The translations under genes and the position numbers were made by a program. The notes under the pieces were generated by a model. The model was given only the letters and a program-made list of their open reading frames with translations. It did no database searches and had not been told where the DNA came from. 64,000 bases of DNA from Micromonospora sp. Llam0. GTDB lineage: Bacteria > Actinomycetota > Actinomycetes > Mycobacteriales > Micromonosporaceae. The DNA lies in NCBI RefSeq assembly GCF_003751085.1, contig NZ_RJJY01000001.1, positions 3,472,001 through 3,536,000 on the forward strand, read 5' to 3'. Of the stretch, positions 62,732-64,000 are shown piece by piece; position 1 is the first letter of the stretch; each line of letters starts with the position of its first letter.

Positions 62732-63919
62732 TCAGCTTCCGGTCTTGCCGGTGCCGGCACCGGTCTCGGCGTCGGTCCCGGCGTCGGTCCCGGCGTCGGC
62801 GACACCGTCGGCACCGGCGCCGGTGGTGGTGCTGCTGCCAGTGTCGGTCTCGGCGGTGGTCCCGGCCGGCAGCTCACCGGTGCTCTCGTACCGCCGGAAC
62901 TGCTCCTCGGTGACCACCCGGTAGCCGGCGGCCAACTCGGCGGAGGGTTTCTTGCCCGAGACATCGATCTGGGACACCCCACCGGTCGGCTCGGCAGTGC
63001 CCGACCCGGTCTCGCCCGACCCGCCGTCGGTCGGCGTCGGCGCGCCGACGGGCGGCAGCGGCCGACCCTCGGCGTCCAACGGCACGAGGAACTGCTGCGG
63101 GCCGCGTACCCGGACGAGATAGACCAGCGCGGCCAGGAAGACCACCGCCGAGGTCCACACGTTCAGCCGGACACCGAGGATCTCATTGGCCTCGTCGGTA
63201 CGCATCATCTCGATCCAGAACCGGCCGGCGGTGTAGCCCGCCACGTACACCGCGAACGCCCGACCGGCACCGAGCTTCCAACGGCGTTCGGCGAGCAGCA
63301 CCAGTGCGGCGACACCGACGTTCCAGACCGCCTCGTACAGGAACGTCGGATGGTAGAGCCCCGGCTCCAACACCGGGTTGCCCTCCGGGTCGCGCAGCGC
63401 CTGACCGGGATTGCTGCGGTCCATCTGGTGCACCTGCAGGCCCCACGGCAACGTGGTCGGGCCGCCGTACAGCTCGTTGTTGAACCAGTTGCCGAACCGG
63501 CCGACGGCCTGGGCGAGCGGCAGGCCGGGGGCGAGCGCGTCGGCGACCACGCTGAGCGGGATGCCCAGCTGTCGGCCGGCCAGCCAGGCGCCGACAGCGC
63601 CACCGGCGACGGCGCCCCAGATACCGAGACCGCCCTGCCAGATGTAGAACGCCTCGATCGGGTTGCCGTTGGCGCCGAAGTACGCCTGCGGTGAGGAGAC
63701 GACGTGATAGAGCCGGGCACCGAGAATACCGAAAGGCACCGCCCAGATGGCGATGTCCAGCACCGCCCACGGCCGGACCCCGCGCTGGCGGAGCCGGTAC
63801 TCGGTGACCGCGCTGGCCACCACGATGCCGAGGACTATGCAGAGCGCGTACGCCCGGATGGGAATCGGACCAAGTTGCCAGACAGCGGTGGCCGGGCTGG
63901 GGATCGCGGCGAGTGTCAC
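62732..63919 (-). CDS. lgt: Prolipoprotein diacylglyceryl transferase
   Basis: A 395-residue polytopic enzyme that transfers diacylglycerol from phosphatidylglycerol to the lipobox Cys of lipoproteins. The Lgt signature AVGRFGNWFNNELYG is intact with its essential Arg, Asn and Glu, as are the N-terminal YALCIVLGIVVAS helix with the catalytic-region Tyr and YTAGRFWIEMMRTDEAN near the C-terminal core (about 230-247). Residues after about 285 form a hydrophilic Gly/Thr/Ala-rich extension of about 110 residues with repeated DAGTDAGT units, common in actinobacterial Lgt. The start is GTG 63919. No gene begins in the remaining 81 bases. Confidence 0.96.
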   Translation of the reverse strand: MTLAAIPSPATAVWQLGPIPIRAYALCIVLGIVVASAVTEYRLRQRGVRPWAVLDIAIWAVPFGILGARLYHVVSSPQAYFGANGNPIEAFYIWQGGLGIWGAVAGGAVGAWLAGRQLGIPLSVVADALAPGLPLAQAVGRFGNWFNNELYGGPTTLPWGLQVHQMDRSNPGQALRDPEGNPVLEPGLYHPTFLYEAVWNVGVAALVLLAERRWKLGAGRAFAVYVAGYTAGRFWIEMMRTDEANEILGVRLNVWTSAVVFLAALVYLVRVRGPQQFLVPLDAEGRPLPPVGAPTPTDGGSGETGSGTAEPTGGVSQIDVSGKKPSAELAAGYRVVTEEQFRRYESTGELPAGTTAETDTGSSTTTGAGADGVADAGTDAGTDAETGAGTGKTGS

Positions 63920-64000
63920 GGGTGCACACGCTACCGTCGTGACCCCCGAACCAGGGACCCCCGGTCAGCCAGCGTCAGGCGTGTCGCCGGTTCACCTGGT

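Overview
The window is high-GC actinobacterial DNA with many GTG starts, ATGA-coupled genes and strong G-rich Shine-Dalgarno sites. Family content and the right-hand backbone (lgt, glutamate synthase gltB-gltD, a mycothiol-type DsbA relative) fit Micromonosporaceae (Micromonospora, Salinispora or a relative); this placement is inferred from gene content only. No rRNA, tRNA or CRISPR array was seen.

Layout. 1-5.2 kb: a NarL/DesK-type two-component pair divergent from a MacB-like ABC exporter. 5.2-11.4 kb: a tightly coupled operon (DUF3500, gamma-glutamyltransferase family, a tiny membrane protein, an MFS exporter and a TetX-like flavin monooxygenase), followed by a decayed IS4-type transposase. 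12.2-15.7 kb: a SnoaL-like protein divergent from an RraA-like protein, an aminotransferase and a TetR regulator, with palindromic operator candidates between the two arms. 16-22.3 kb: MOSC protein, phosphotransferase, a secreted three-repeat protein, a PUA/SRA-like-HNH nuclease candidate, a GH114 glycosidase, a DsbA-like protein and a small membrane protein. 22.4-27.3 kb: an IS256 fragment, then a four-gene FixH/YtkA/CopC-like envelope operon divergent from a TetR gene, with a 44-bp dyad between them. 27.3-31.7 kb: scattered broken copies of pieces of the 17.7-21.7 kb genes, surrounding an intact secreted peptide plus three-gene ABC transporter unit.

31.9-40.5 kb is the most enigmatic part. 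It holds a DEDDh exonuclease with TerB-like and BRCT-like regions and a C-terminal membrane helix, divergent from a coupled cassette of three unknown proteins. Next come an orphan gene, a HEAT-like protein, a tandem array of HTH-only GntR regulators (one broken) and a second coupled three-gene unknown operon closed by a perfect 34-bp palindrome. 40.6-47.4 kb carries two full-length paralogous GT-C membrane glycosyltransferase-like genes. Between them are a TetR/SMR pair and a secreted lectin, plus truncated second copies of the TetR gene and of the lectin 5' end and a broken phosphofructokinase.

47.4-64 kb returns towards a core-like backbone: a small secreted protein, an FtsK/SpoIIIE ATPase with a proline-rich membrane partner, an ion-channel-like protein lacking a recognisable selectivity filter, an SGNH lipase, a 50-bp perfect inverted repeat, gltD-gltB, a GNAT protein, a FAD monooxygenase and lgt. 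The overall picture is a core genome edge next to a long accessory region shaped by duplication and decay.
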